A DNA stretch of 64,000 nt from Bemisia tabaci. Its lineage: Eukaryota > Arthropoda > Insecta > Hemiptera > Aleyrodidae. Where the stretch lies: contig NC_092797.1 in the NCBI RefSeq assembly GCF_918797505.1, positions 17,621,372 through 17,685,371 on the forward strand, given 5' to 3'. The position numbers were made by a program, and so were the translations under genes. A model generated the notes under the pieces. The model was not told where the DNA came from. It did not search any database and worked only from the letters and a program-made list of their open reading frames with translations. Shown here one piece after another: positions 11,353 through 22,085 of the stretch. Each line of letters opens with the position of its first letter. The first letter of the stretch is position 1.

Positions 11353-12172
11353 ATTTGAAGAGCATCATTGACTTGGTTAAAGTGGTTCGAAGTGGTTGGT
11401 TAAAGTGGGATTTGATTCGCGCTATATTATATAATGACATTTTATTTACTTCGAAAAAAGTCTTATACTCTGTAAGCAACAGAATAATTTAGCGTTTCTA
11501 CCAACGCTAATTCTCATAACGCCCGAGAACGACCTTCCTCAAAGTTGTACGAGACATGAAATAAGAATTGAAGACACACGCAATTGACTCATTACTGTTC
11601 ACAATTTGAAATAATGCGTGCAGTGCAATGCATACGAGGAATTTGAATTACAATCAAGCTCAAAGGATATTGCGATATCGCGAGGTCCTATCGCATAATC
11701 CGTTGAAAATAATCGGAAAAGGGGGAAATCTCGAGAGATCTGGCAACTTGCAAAGAAAGATGATGCTGCACCGGCGAAAAAAAAGGTACATGATTTGTAA
11801 TAGATATTACGCAGTTTTTTGAGACCTATAAAACGGGAAGGTGTGAAGAGAGGCAAGGAGGAGGGAGGCATACACTGCCCGGTGTGTGGAAACGTTCATG
11901 CTACGCTGTACAAATGATACCCACGGGAATTCGCCATTTTCATCCGATCGATCTGACCGGTGCGATGGTTTGCAGTGATATCCTCCACCGGAGAATGGAA
12001 GAACATTTATTTTTCATGAATCACCCTTGCATGAAAGGAAACGCAGCTACATTGAAAACTTATGATTCTTTACATTGACCCTTGCATTGCATGACTATTT
12101 TGGAGTTTTTTACCGCACCTTCCATTTGCCATTTTTGTTCAAATACTTCCAATAATCCCCCCCCTCCCCCCC
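10807..12172. other. Unassigned segment with homopolymers
   Basis: No gene seen. It contains a C14-15 run (about 11022-11036), an A37 run at 11313-11349 and C-rich sequence just before the F element. A GGTTAAAGTGG motif is repeated after the A run at 11377-11411. Confidence 0.4.
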
Positions 12173-12180
12173 AAACTAAC

Positions 12181-12867
12181 CAGGGCCGGATTCACCTACT
12201 TGCCGCTCATGGGCCGCCTGTATTTTGCCGCCCCCTTCTCATTCGTTTTGAAACATCAATAAAAACCATCAAGTCGACGTGCCGGATGGGGAGTGGTGCA
12301 TAAGACGCGTTTAATCGTGTCGGACACATTTTTTTGCGAAAGTCCTATGTCAACACTACCAGCAAAATTTCACGGAACTTTTCGCGAAAGTTAAGTTCCG
12401 TAAACCTATCTCTGTGTGGACAAGGCCCTCCATTTATAAGAAATGAACGAAAAAATTATGAAAGAACAAACATAAATGTGGTTTAATAATTTTAACTTCC
12501 GCCGCCGCGCCGCGCTGACCGCACTGTTTTTTGCGCAATGTGTGAAGTATTTCTACAGTCTTGTAGGCGCTATGCGTTTCACGTCGACCGCTGCTGACCG
12601 CACTGTTTTTGACGCAATGCGTGTAGTATTCCTACAGTCTTGTAGGCGCTTTGCGTTTTACGTCGAGCGGCGCTGAACGCACTGTGTTTGACGCAATGCG
12701 AAATTACTGTACTCTCAGGAAATGAGAGATTTTGTCGCCTTTTCTCGTTTGTATTTTTTTCTGAATCCGATTTGCTTTATACCTTCACTTAAAAAATCGC
12801 AAAATTTGCCGCCCCCTAAATTTGCCGCCATGGGCCTTGGCCCATGTGGCCACCCAATCCGGCCCTG
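12181..12867 (+). mobile_element. Family F hAT-like element, short copy (687 bp)
   Basis: Inverted ends CAGGGCCGGATT and AATCCGGCCCTG are flanked by the perfect 8-bp duplication AAACTAAC (12173-12180, 12868-12875). Compared with the 2204 copy it has fewer minisatellite units (12520-12700) and lacks one of the two GAGAGATTTT-containing blocks. The exact duplication makes this the clearest proof that family F transposes as hAT. Confidence 0.95.
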
Positions 12868-12875
12868 AAACTAAC

Positions 12876-13450
12876 CTCTCCTACCTGAAGAGGAGCCCTA
12901 CCCTTGACGGGTGTAATGGGCTATTATCATCACTACGTCCAATGACCTTAACAATCACCTGAAACGATAAAAAACTATGTAATACACTGGATGGTAATTA
13001 GAGTTGTTTACATATTGTCATATTAGAGTGTCTTTTGTGTATAACAAATGAAAAATTAGAAAAATAACGAACTCTTTAAAGTCAGCGGAAAATTGAAAAG
13101 TGTGATACGTTTTGCAGCAAGAATATCCTCTCGAGAAGCCAGTTCGACATTTTGTCTGTGGTCAGATGCGCATATATATTAAAGATGAAGTTTGAAGCTA
13201 GGACGTAAATGTGATTTTAGGATTTTTGCACAGCTGACAATGCCAGACTTCTAAAAATCGAAATGTAAAGTCTTACAACAATGCAAAATTCATAAAAGCG
13301 AAAGAAACCAAAAATATAATTTTTCAAAAATTTCAATTTTTATTACTTAAAAATAACAATTCTAAGTCTAGTAGTACATGTAACAAGGGAAATGAATACG
13401 TGACAAAAAACCTATAAAATAGGTATCAAGGACATAACTTTTGAATCAAA
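12876..13450. other. Unassigned AT-rich segment
   Basis: No gene and no repeat shared with other parts of the window was recognised. Confidence 0.4.
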
Positions 13451-13715
13451 CACTGAAAAAACGAGATTAGGGCTGGGCCCTAGAATTGCTTCACCTCCAC
13501 CGCCACAGGGGCAGGCCCTGCGCGGGTAAGGCCCAACCCTACCTGGACAGGGTCTAGCTCTTACCAGGTAGGGCTGAACCCTGGAGCAGGTAGATTTGGG
13601 CTCTACGCGCGCCGGGCCTGCTCCTATGGCGGTGGAGGTGAAGCAATTTTACCTACCCGGTTAGGACCCTGGGACCTTCGGCGCAGGTACCAGCCCTAAA
13701 CTCGTTTTTTCCGTG
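13451..13715. mobile_element. Family P palindromic element, CACTGAAAAAACGAG ends (265 bp)
   Basis: CACTGAAAAAACGAGATTAG and the matching CTAAACTCGTTTTTTCCGTG form the ends. The arms continue through CAGCCCTA/TAGGGCTGG and GAAGCAATT/AATTGCTTCACC with GGTGGAGGTGAAGC, so nearly the whole element folds on itself. No duplication longer than 2-3 bp is clear. CACTG termini recall CMC-type (CACTA/Chapaev) elements, but this is tentative. Confidence 0.7.
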
Positions 13716-14208
13716 AAGTAATACCCCAGACCCGTAGTTGACGTTTCGTCAATCATGCAGCAAAACTGGAAAAAAAAATGGAAAATATTTAAGAGAAATT
13801 GAGGAAACTGGAAGAAATTAGTGGATGACATATTTCCTATGCTGTTTAGCCGGTCTTTTACCATTCAACTCGGATGCCTTGATAACGCCAGTTTGGCTCT
13901 TACTATGCAAAATTCATGAAAGTGGGTTGAACTCCTCTCAGGATAACATGAGGGCTTCTTTTCTCACTCTCAAAATTCTTATCACACCCATAATGAATTA
14001 AAACCGACGGTGTATTCGTTTCCTTGATTTACCAGTCGCGATCAAGAGATTGAAAGGTATCATGACCAGCGAAAGAAAGGAAAAAGCTTTGAGATAATAA
14101 AATGATACTCCTCAGGAAGGGCGTTCACAACGAGCGCTTTTCATCAAAGAAAATGGAGTGAAACCCTCAATCGACTGGATTCAAGCACGCTGAAGGTGTC
14201 TGTTCCTG

Positions 14209-14247
14209 CATAACAATCGATATATCGCAATTCACGCCACGCCGCTG
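14209..14247. repeat. Family D right-end fragment
   Basis: CATAACAATCGATATATCGC followed by AATTCACGCCACGCCGCTG is the right terminus of family D, without the rest of the element. Confidence 0.7.
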
Positions 14248-14638
14248 ACGGGCAAAAGCGGATAAATTTAACGAATGATGCTGAGGGCTAAAGTATGAAT
14301 CCAATTATTGAATGCAGCTGGGTTATAGCAGGAGCGATAACCATTGCCAATTGGTGTGCAGTTTTGTAGTACCTACAGCATTGGGAGATCGTGAGGCCCC
14401 AAAAAATATCCGAGCGATCTCGTTAGATCCCATACTTTTACATTGTCCTGATTCGTCTCTTTGAACAATATCCGCCGCTTTCTCGCATGTATATTTGAAA
14501 CGTGAGAAACAAACGGGCTCCTTTCGACGAAGCTTCTCTCTGCTCTCTACATTATTTTCTCTTTTTTCCCCTTTGGCTTCGCTTTCTGCTTTGTGAGCCT
14601 TTGCTTTTCACCCGACCGCACAGCCAACGATTGGATAA

Positions 14639-14803
14639 CAGTGACGTAGCGGGAATCATCGGCTATCGATACATCGATATTTTCCCATTGGGAGTTATGG
14701 TAAAGAATCGACTTTTTTAAAGTGTTCTTATCAATCGATCTATTTCCATAGGTTTAAATGGCAGATCAATTTATCGATTCATCACAAAACATGTCACGCT
14801 AAG
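14639..14803. mobile_element. Family D element, diverged
   Basis: It begins CAGTGACGTAGCGGGAATC and keeps GTTATGGTAAAGAATCGAC, CCATAGGTTTAAATGGCAG and the ATCGAT arms. The right end is degraded (ATGTCACGC). Older than the copies at 20339 and 57166. Confidence 0.65.
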
Positions 14804-15416
14804 ATTGGATGAAAGAGCGATTGAGTTAGTGAAGAAAACTGCCGATCGATCTCCGTTGTTACAGCACAGTCAAAGAACACGCAACTATTTTACCTAGTGG
14901 GATGGTTTGTGCCTACCCGCCATATTGAAGGCGACTCGCTTTGCGCTACCTCCATTAAAATGTGTTCCTGATGATACTTTCAAAACGTATAGGTTCTTGA
15001 ATCTTAAGAGCATTCTCAATGTTGGTGCAGTCGAGGAACACGCAAATGTTTCGACTCGCAGGATTTTGCGTTTTTTCACGATGGCCGAAAAAGCACCAAC
15101 TTTGCACGCAATTGACAGTAAACATAATTGCAGCGGTCACAAGTGAGAGGGATTATAGGTGGCTACATGGATCTCTGATTTCCACGAATTTTTTAACCAG
15201 AGATGTTCGCGAAGGGAAGGATATGTTGTCCTTCGAGATTCTCAGTTACTTCGAGGAATCTTTAAGGAACATCGAGATCACACTTGTGTTTGAATAGCTG
15301 CAAAAAACTGCAATTTGAGGTGAATGCATTTTTCGAAAATGTCTGGGGTGTGATTCTCGAGATCCGTTCTTGAGAATGCCGCGTCCACCCTAAACTGCTG
15401 ATTGTGTTCTCAAAAC
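14804..15416. other. Segment with a paired AACACGCAA motif
   Basis: The motif CAGTCAAAGAACACGCAA near 14869 recurs as CAGTCGAGGAACACGCAA near 15028. Three overlapping short frames are open but have no recognisable protein features and no splice or polyadenylation context that convinces. Confidence 0.3.
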
Positions 15417-15854
15417 TAGAGTCCCTTTATAACCCAGAGTTAAGACAACTCGATTATCAGCTGACTGGCAGCCGGCCTTGGCTGGCCATGGAGGCCGAAA
15501 CGAGTGCACTCAAACGAACGATATTGAGGGATAAGGATAAGGAATCCTCCGATGTCTGTCATCCAAAAACAACAACATCAACAAAAACTGATCAAAACCT
15601 TAAAATTAGATTGATTAGTGGATAATTTCTTAATATATTTTCATTTTGGTGCGATTAAAATAACAATTCACTCTTGATAAACCACAATTTAGTTATATTT
15701 TCATTACTTTTGTTCACATTCGAGGTACCGCCATCTTGGTGCACTCGTTTCGGCCTCCATGAGCGAGAACCAATCAGAATTGGATTTTTTTTTAGGCCAC
15801 TTTCAGCCTAACCAAAAGTGAGTTGTCTTAACTCTGGGTTATAAAGGGACTCTA
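15417..15854. mobile_element. Family E variant (438 bp)
   Basis: Ends TAGAGTCCCTTTATAACCCA and TGGGTTATAAAGGGACTCTA are perfect inverted repeats. The duplication CTCAAAAC is exact (15409-15416, 15855-15862). Subterminal GAGGCCGAAACGAGTGCAC and GTGCACTCGTTTCGGCCTCC are also inverted. The interior differs from the other three E copies, so it is a separate subfamily mobilised through the same ends. Confidence 0.92.
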
Positions 15855-16148
15855 CTCAAAACGCACTCGATAAAATATTTAGAATACGTGAATTTTCATC
15901 AACAAAATTTTAGGTTTAAGAGCTATTTCATACATTTTAATCATTTGGAATTAATTGTCCCATCTTTTGAGAGGACTATTGGAGAGGGGGGGGGGGGGGT
16001 TATCCCGAATGGCCGACTCCTCAACCACACTCTGGACTCAACAGTGGTTGGTTCTCGATATTTCGATGAGCATATTTTTATAGCGGACACTCGACATCAC
16101 AGACTATATAGAGCACCTACGTCCTACGACGGGAGAGTACGCACACAT

Positions 16149-16200
16149 CGAAATATGGGGCTCCTAGAACCCAAAAGGGCAGCCAACCTTCAAACGCGAA
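16149..16200. repeat. Family Z left-end fragment
   Basis: GGCTCCTAGAACCCAAAAGG then GCAGCCAACC parallels the Z left end at 1986-2015. No right partner is nearby. Confidence 0.45.
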
Positions 16201-16354
16201 TAACACCACATAAATCCCGCTGGTAACCTCCAGATTCCAATATCAAACCAAGATGGCCAAGAATGCACATGATTGAGCGTTCTTCCACAAAAACGAGTAA
16301 ATTTAAGCAAACACTAGGTCGCATACTTGCTTTACAAACGACGAGTCGCTATAC

Positions 16355-16382
16355 AACGACGTATTTCTGTTAAACGGAACCA
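16355..16382. repeat. Family G end fragment
   Basis: GACGTATTTCTGTTAAACGG matches the G terminus seen at 27032 and 58643. Confidence 0.45.
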
Positions 16383-16478
16383 GGAACCGACGGGGAAGAA
16401 GGGGTGTGCTCGTTAGTTCTTGGGCCGTAAGAATGAATTGGAATTATAAGGCGCTAGTGACGTCATCGGCAGTATATT

Positions 16479-16730
16479 CTGCGGTGCTGAGGAAGAACGC
16501 GGTATGAACATTTGAGAATTGCTAAATTTTCTTCAGAAAAATGTTTATTTTTGTGGAAAGTTAGGAATATTTTTCCATAACATTATCAGAAACTTTAGGT
16601 GAAATTGCGAACTAATTATCCGAAAAATTTGAAGGAAAATAGTTAGAAGTTTACCAGGAAATTCGTGTTTTATCAAAGAAAATTTGGCAACGCCTGAAGG
16701 TTCTCACGGCGTTTTTCCTTAGCACAGCAG
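16479..16730. mobile_element. Family A MITE (252 bp)
   Basis: Ends CTGCGGTGCTGAGGAAGAAC and TTTTTCCTTAGCACAGCAG are inverted. The 4-bp duplication TATT is exact (16475-16478, 16731-16734). Confidence 0.88.
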
Positions 16731-17004
16731 TATTAAGCTTCACACTAAAATGTCGCGGGTATAGTATTAAGCTCTCGAAAACAGCGCTCAAACGATTCAT
16801 TTAGTGCGACAGGCAACAGGAACTTACTTTTCTTTGAGTAAATCACTTACATTCGTGCGAATACAGTAAAAGTTCGTGTATTTTCCGAAGGAAATACACT
16901 ATTGCATTCTCCCATGATGTCGGACCCAGACCTGAGACATTGTGAAGAGCACCGATCACGGGTCGTAGATCACGAAAATATATGCTATTCAAATTCATGT
17001 GTAT

Positions 17005-17019
17005 ATATATATGTATGTA

Positions 17020-17055
<36 letters not shown>

Positions 17056-17063
17056 TGTATGTA
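17005..17063. repeat. GTAT/ATAT microsatellite in copy 1
   Basis: Alternating TA followed by about nine GTAT units. The same site in copy 2 (18290-18319) is shorter, so array length differs between otherwise near-identical copies. Confidence 0.9.
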
Positions 17064-17433
17064 TTTCCGCCTTTTGAAGATTTTTCGATTTTTGAGTGGT
17101 TATATCTTTCTTACGTTGAAAGATATTTTGACCAATTTTTTTGCATTTTGTAGAGACTCATTAGGACTACTATTCTGCGAAAAAAAATTGAATTTTGAGG
17201 CAATAGATTTTGAGGGGTGGGGCTTGAAAGTGGGGGGAGGTGAAATCTTGTCCACTCGATAACTCGAGCGAAAATGAATATTTTGAGCTGAAATTTTTAT
17301 AGGTGGTAGTTCTCCCCTAGGACTCGTTTGGTATTGAATTTGAGCTAAATCGGCCGAGCCGTTTAAAAATGGCGAGCTTTGAAAGTTTTAGGCGAGGGGT
17401 GCGCGGCATGAGGGGAGCCGGCCGGAGCAGGGC

Positions 17434-17582
17434 CGCACAGTGGGTCGGGGGAGAAAGTTTTTGGACAAGCTGATCGTCGCACAGTGGGTCAGGGGAGAGA
17501 AGTTTTTGGACAAACTTTTCGTCGCACAGTGGGTCAGGGGAAGGAAGATTCTGGACAAATTGTTCGTCGCACAGTGGGTCAG
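17434..17582 (+). repeat. 45-bp tandem repeat, about 3.3 units
   Basis: CGCACAGTGGGTCAGG recurs at 44-45 bp spacing. Because the period is a multiple of three and lacks stops, both strands stay open and appear to encode 15-residue repeats. Copy 2 has only two of these motifs (18689, 18733). I read it as the tandem core of the L element rather than a coding region. Confidence 0.85.
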
Positions 17583-18097
17583 GTTAAATGATCTGTTCTT
17601 GAACAAAATCTCACCATTTAACCGTCACAACCTTTCGCAGCGCGTTCGCTGGCAACGTACGCAACTACTATTTTGTGCTATTGCTTTCTGGTGACTGCCG
17701 GTGGGTATGTTGCTGCCGGACTGCCTCCACGTAGGCAATTTCTCGTACATCGTCCGTCCGCAACTCTCGCCTCTGGTCAATCAGCGCAGTAGTGGGATTC
17801 CCGCTCGCCGCGCATTCTCGCGACAAGGTACGCAACTTCTTGCTCACAACGTGCTCACCTGCTCACAACTCAACTTCTGTTTCAATTCTTAATTCATTCC
17901 CTTACAGATTGATCCCCCCCCCCTTCGGAAAATACACTCTTCCCGCGGTGGACGCGCGGGCCGCTTAAGAAGACAGAACAACTGGAATGGACACTCAAAC
18001 TAAAAAGCGCGCGCGAAGCGCGCGTCCCGGGGGGGCTTGGGGGGGCGAAGCCCCCCCCAAAAAACCGGCGCGGAGCGAAGCGGAGCGCCGGTTTTTT

Positions 18098-18162
18098 AAC
18101 TTTTTACGTAGGTAGCAACGAATCTCCTTTCTACATTTCTCCCGTCTATATTGCGCATTTTA
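18098..18162. other. Spacer between the tandem L copies
   Basis: 65 bp with no match to the L ends. Upstream bases of the two copies agree only from the subterminal repeat on, so the 5' boundary lies at or very near 16876/18163. Confidence 0.5.
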
Positions 18163-19066
18163 GTGTATTTTCCGAAGGAAATACACTATTGCATTCTCCC
18201 ATGATGTCGGACCCAGACCTGAGACATTGTGAAGAGCACCGATCACGGGTCGTAGATCACGAAAATATATGCTATTCAAATTCATGTGTATATATATATG
18301 TATGTATGTATGTATGTATTTCCGCCTTTTGAAGATTTTTCGATTTTTGAGTGGTTATATCTTTCTTACGTTGAAAGATATTTTGACCAATTTTTTTGCA
18401 TTTTGTAGAGACTCATTAGGACTACTATTCTGCGAAAAAAAATTGAAATTTGAGGCAATAGATTTTGAGGGGTGGGGCTCGAAAGTGGGGGGAGGTCAAA
18501 TCTTGTCCACTCGATAACTCGAGCGAAAATGAATATTTTGAGCTGAAATTGTTACGGGTGGTAGTTCTCCGCTAGGACTGGTTTGGTATTGAATTTGAGC
18601 TAAATCGGCCGAGCCGTTTAAAAATGGCGAGCTTTGAAAGTTTTAGGCGAGGGGTGCGCGGCATGAGGGGAGCCGGCCGGAGCAGGGCCGCACAGTGGGT
18701 CGGGGGAGAAAGGTTTTGGACAAGCTGATCGTCGCACAGTGGGTCAGGTTAAATGATCTGTTCTTGAACAAAATCTCACCATTTAACCGTCACAACCTTT
18801 CGCAGCGCGTTCGCTGGCAACGTACGCAACTACTATCTTGTGCTCAAGAAATTAATTCATTCCCTTACAGATTGACCCCCCCCCCCCCCCCCCTTCGGAA
18901 AATACACTCTTCCCGCGGTGGACGCGCGGGTCGCTTAAGAAGACAGAACAACTGGAATGGACACTCAAATTAAAAAGCGCGCGCGAAGCGCGCGTCCTGG
19001 GGGGTTTGGGGGGGCGAAGCCCCCCCCCAAAAAACCGGCGCGGAGCGAAGCGGAGCGCCGGTTTTT
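18163..19066 (+). mobile_element. Family L Helentron/HINE-like element, copy 2 (about 0.9 kb)
   Basis: Head-to-tail with copy 1, 65 bp downstream, and nearly identical over shared parts. It has the same 5' GTGTATTTTCCGAAGG (18163), internal inverted mate (18892-18907) and three 3' hairpins (18977-18994, about 19005-19029, 19029-19066). Relative to copy 1 it lacks part of the microsatellite, two tandem units and a ~200-bp block corresponding to roughly 17670-17890. Direct tandem arrangement is frequent for rolling-circle elements. Confidence 0.65.
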
Positions 19067-19196
19067 ATTTTGTGTTTTTCGTTGTAAAGATCCGGATTTT
19101 TCGAAAAAAAAAAAAATTTCGACATAAGCGGCTTTCCACCCGGCTCAAAAATTCGCGAATTCGTCTAAAGCGTAGTTTTTCTAACGCTGTTCCATA

Positions 19197-19452
19197 TCGA
19201 CGGTGAAACTACCAGACCACGTATCTCGTTTGCGGTGTTTAAAAATCTCCGCTCTCATTTTATTTTTTTTTAAGAAGAACGATTCAATATTATTACTTGA
19301 AATTTTCACAGAATTTTCATCGCACTGAGAGGAAAAATTACAGAAGTTTTCAAGAATCAACATTGAGAAGTTTCCTTTTTAAAAAATAAAGTATGACAGG
19401 AAGTTTGCGACGCCGCAAACCGAGATACGTGGTTTGGTAGTTTCACCGTCGA
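19197..19452. mobile_element. Family C MITE (256 bp)
   Basis: Ends TCGACGGTGAAACTACCAGA and GGTTTGGTAGTTTCACCGTCGA are inverted and sit between TA dinucleotides (19195-19196, 19453-19454). The arms extend over GACCACGTATCTCG/CGAGATACGTGG. A TA duplication suggests a Tc1/mariner-type mover, but duplication and palindromic ends alone are not diagnostic. Confidence 0.85.
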
Positions 19453-19524
19453 TATGCAACGTCGTGGGACCGAAGAACATTTCGACTTAAGCGGATTTTT
19501 GTCTTAATCGTAGTTCGACTGAAC

Positions 19525-19886
19525 CATAGGCGGTTCTACAGGGGTGCCAGTGGGTGCCGGGCACCCCCAAGCAAAAATTAAGTACAGTTACCGGAACCGT
19601 GAAAGAGGCTTTTGGGCAAGTAAAAACGTCGAGAAAAAATCGTATTACGATGCACAAAAAATTGGCAATATTTTTATTTCATGAATTTGCTAAAAATTTT
19701 CTACATTGAATTTATAGGTATTTAAGTAGAAAGGAAGGAGAGAAAAAGAGAAAGGAGGGCAGGAAAGGGATAAAACTTGAGGGCCGAAACTTAGGCCTCC
19801 CCTGAGCGACCGTCCCCTTCGAGGCCGGTCTCCGACATTTTCCACCTCTGGGCACCCCCAAGTATGAAGGTCTAGAACCACCTATG
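19525..19886. mobile_element. hAT-like non-autonomous element, CATAGGCGGTTCTA ends
   Basis: CATAGGCGGTTCTACAGGGG is mirrored by TCTAGAACCACCTATG. Inside, GGGCACCCCCAAG occurs once near each end (19558 and 19851), in the same orientation. The flanks GACTGAAC (19517-19524) and GACTTCAC (19887-19894) agree at 6 of 8 positions, compatible with a decayed 8-bp hAT duplication. Confidence 0.6.
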
Positions 19887-20338
19887 GACTTCACGAAATT
19901 TTACTGTAGTTTCATCACAGACGAAGCTGCAAGCAAGGAGGTGACGAAGGCGGAGGGCTTCGTAGAAGAAGAGACGAGGAGAGTTTTAAATGTAAACGGA
20001 GAGCGGGGCAAGTTTGTTGTTTCGTGTCTGTCGTCGGATGACGAGGCACTTGACTCCTTGCCCGAGTTTTGACAAGCCATACACGTAATTTTTATCATTA
20101 GCGCGGCTGAGAGTAAACAGGAAGAGGTTGCTGGGAGGTCCAGGTTCGTCGTCGCCCACACCTCCACCGGAGTCCCTGGCTCGAGTCCTGCTCGATCTCA
20201 AGTTCCGTCTTGAGGAAGGGCGAAGCAGGGTGGAGACACGGCGACGGAGGAGATGGGAAACACGGATAAAAAGCAAACAACCGTCAGTCATCTCCGACTC
20301 AATTTTGTCAAATATGTCATCTTACAATATTTCTGATA

Positions 20339-20499
20339 TGGCGTGGCGTGAATAATCGATTATCGATATCTCGCCATTTGAAGCTATGGTAAAGTATCGA
20401 TTACTAAGGTGTTCGCTGCGAACACCCTGATAATCGATCTTTTTTCATGGGTTTAAATGGCACAACAATCGATATATCGCAATTCACGCCACGCCACTG
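20339..20499. mobile_element. Family D hAT-like MITE
   Basis: TGGCGTGGCGTGAATAATCG and AATTCACGCCACGCCACTG are inverted; the GTGTTCGCTGCGAACACC hairpin is intact in the middle. TTCTGATA (20331-20338) and TTCTGATC (20500-20507) give a 7/8 duplication if the left terminal CAG has been lost. Confidence 0.75.
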
Positions 20500-20565
20500 T
20501 TCTGATCGGTCGGAGGGCGTCCGATGTAGGAGTACCGAAGATAGAATGAGAGCCCGCGTCGAATA

Positions 20566-20818
20566 CTGCCGTGCTGAGGAAAAACGCCGTATGAACATTC
20601 GAGAGTTGCCAAATTTCTCCAAATAAAACGTGTATTTTTGAGGAGTGTTGTACTTACTTTTCCTTGAAATTTTCAGATATTTTAGATTGAATTGCGGGCA
20701 AAATTGTCTGAAAAATTTTAAGAACAATGTTAACAATTTTCCCGGTAAATGCGTTATTTATCGAAGGAGATATGGCAACGTATGAAGGCTCATACGGCGT
20801 TCTTCCTTAGCAAGGCAG
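20566..20818. mobile_element. Family A MITE (253 bp)
   Basis: Ends CTGCCGTGCTGAGGAAAAAC and GTTCTTCCTTAGCAAGGCAG. Flanks AATA and AAAA match at 3 of 4 positions. Confidence 0.82.
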
Positions 20819-20822
20819 AAAA

Positions 20823-21840
20823 GGGGACCGCCTGATCCTGGCCTGAGCTTCCGTGTTCGAGACCATGATTGTGTTTTCATTATTTTTTCTCTTTCGAATT
20901 CGGTTAATTTTTCGGCAAAAATAAGTTCACGACTGACATCTCAGGGATCTGGCGTTTCAATTGATGTTAATACATGCCCTTTTCTCCAAAAAACACCGAG
21001 GATCATTTTTGTAATTTCAATTTTCTTCTATTTGAGTCGATGCATTTGAGAAATAAGGAAGAAGAAAAGGGAATGGGGAAAAAGCCAATGAAAAAGGAAA
21101 GAGGAAGTGATAGAAGAGGAGAAAGGAGGAACAGGAACGAAAATGAGGGAGAGAAAGATGATGATTTTGCACGAAATTTTCAATAAATCCTCTTGGAAGG
21201 GCACCGAGCACCTCCCACCCCTTATTCCAAATAAAAAGAACATTGAAATTTTGTGCCGTAATAAAGAACGGTCGTTCTCCCAAAATTTAAAGTTTAGTAG
21301 GAATCTGCGACATCACCATTGACCAGCCTAATTGCGCATGTGCGGCAAACACAGCAGGACTCCTCTATTTTTCCAAACCGATGTACGAAGCTGCAAAGGA
21401 GTGGTGCGTGTGCTCAGTGCGTAAAGTGATTGCTTAATTTATCCTCACAATATACCTGCCTTAAGCCGATTTTAAAAGGCTCGATGAAAATGCCTCGTCT
21501 TCAAATCTCCTTGAGTGTTTCCTTCTAGAGAGAAATCAATACCTGTGCTTATGAACTCTTAAGGGGATTTGGAGTCGATGAAGTTTGAAGGAGCGTCTTC
21601 AGATTTTGTCTTTTGACTGGCGGTGGTTCCCCGGAATATCCTCACAGGATGACCCGAATCCAAACTTCCTCTCGTCAATTAAACTCCCTCAAGGGGATAA
21701 AAAGCCTAGATTCAATAGTTTCGACTTCATTGTATCTTCGCTTGCATAATCTTCCGGATAAAGGAGTACTCAATACCACGCACAGGTTTACAGAGTAGCA
21801 GAATATTCATAGCTTTCTTCGAAAACAGATAGTTCCTGAG
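20823..21840. other. Unassigned segment with a purine-rich stretch
   Basis: No gene seen. Positions 21046-21165 are strongly purine-rich (AGGAAGAAGAAAAGGGAATG-like sequence), which opens long frames on both strands without any recognisable domain. Confidence 0.4.
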
Positions 21841-22085
21841 AGGAAAAAATTGCGATATATGGCGATTAAATCGCTACACATCGTAATTTTCGGTTCGATA
21901 AAATAGCGATCAATTTTCGTTGATAAAATCGAGATTAAATAGCCATTTATCGCGATTTCTATTTCGAAAATATCGCGATAAATTGCTGGGCGATGGAATC
22001 GCGATTTTATCCCGATAAGACCGAGGAAAATCGCTCAAATGTTGATGAGCCTGGCGATTTTATCGCCGATAAAATTGAAATATTT
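21841..22085. repeat. Cryptically simple ATCGCGAT-rich tract
   Basis: Short permutations of TATCGCGATAAAT and AAATCGC recur more than ten times in both orientations over ~245 bp (for example TTATCGCGATTTC and ATATCGCGATAAATTGC). No fixed period is seen. It could be the core of a foldback element comparable with the TCGATCGA structure at 61876. Confidence 0.55.

Larger units (their letters stand above)
16876..18097 (+). mobile_element. Family L Helentron/HINE-like element, copy 1 (about 1.22 kb)
   Basis: In order: subterminal repeat GTGTATTTTCCGAAGG (16876-16891); a TATATATG/GTAT microsatellite (17000-17063); a core with a tandem 44-45 bp repeat (CGCACAGTGGGTC at 17434, 17478, 17523, 17568); the reverse complement of the subterminal repeat, CCTTCGGAAAATACAC (17932-17947); and three GC-rich hairpins at the 3' end (GCGCGCGCGAAGCGCGCG at 18007; G6/C8 around GCGAAGC at 18034-18058; CCGGCGC...GCGCCGG at 18059-18097). 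This order of subterminal inverted repeat, microsatellite, tandem core and 3' hairpins is the published architecture of Helentron-associated (HINE/DINE-1) rolling-circle elements. No Rep/helicase is encoded. Exact outer limits are inferred from where the two copies stop matching. Confidence 0.65.

Noticed and set aside
17434..17582. Regularly spaced direct repeats resembling CRISPR spacing
   Set aside because: The spacers are themselves repeats of one another, the context is eukaryotic and there is no leader or cas gene; it is a minisatellite.
17440..17694. 84-codon frame with 15-residue repeats (LDKLFVAQWVR type)
   Set aside because: Created by a 45-bp tandem repeat whose period is a multiple of three; the opposite strand is open too, and copy 2 has only two units.
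19884..20355. Possible small gene or exon pair (acidic 62-codon frame, then a frame after TTTTTATCATTAG)
   Set aside because: The first ATG lies in the end of a hAT-like element and the second frame runs into a family D MITE; no family resemblance.
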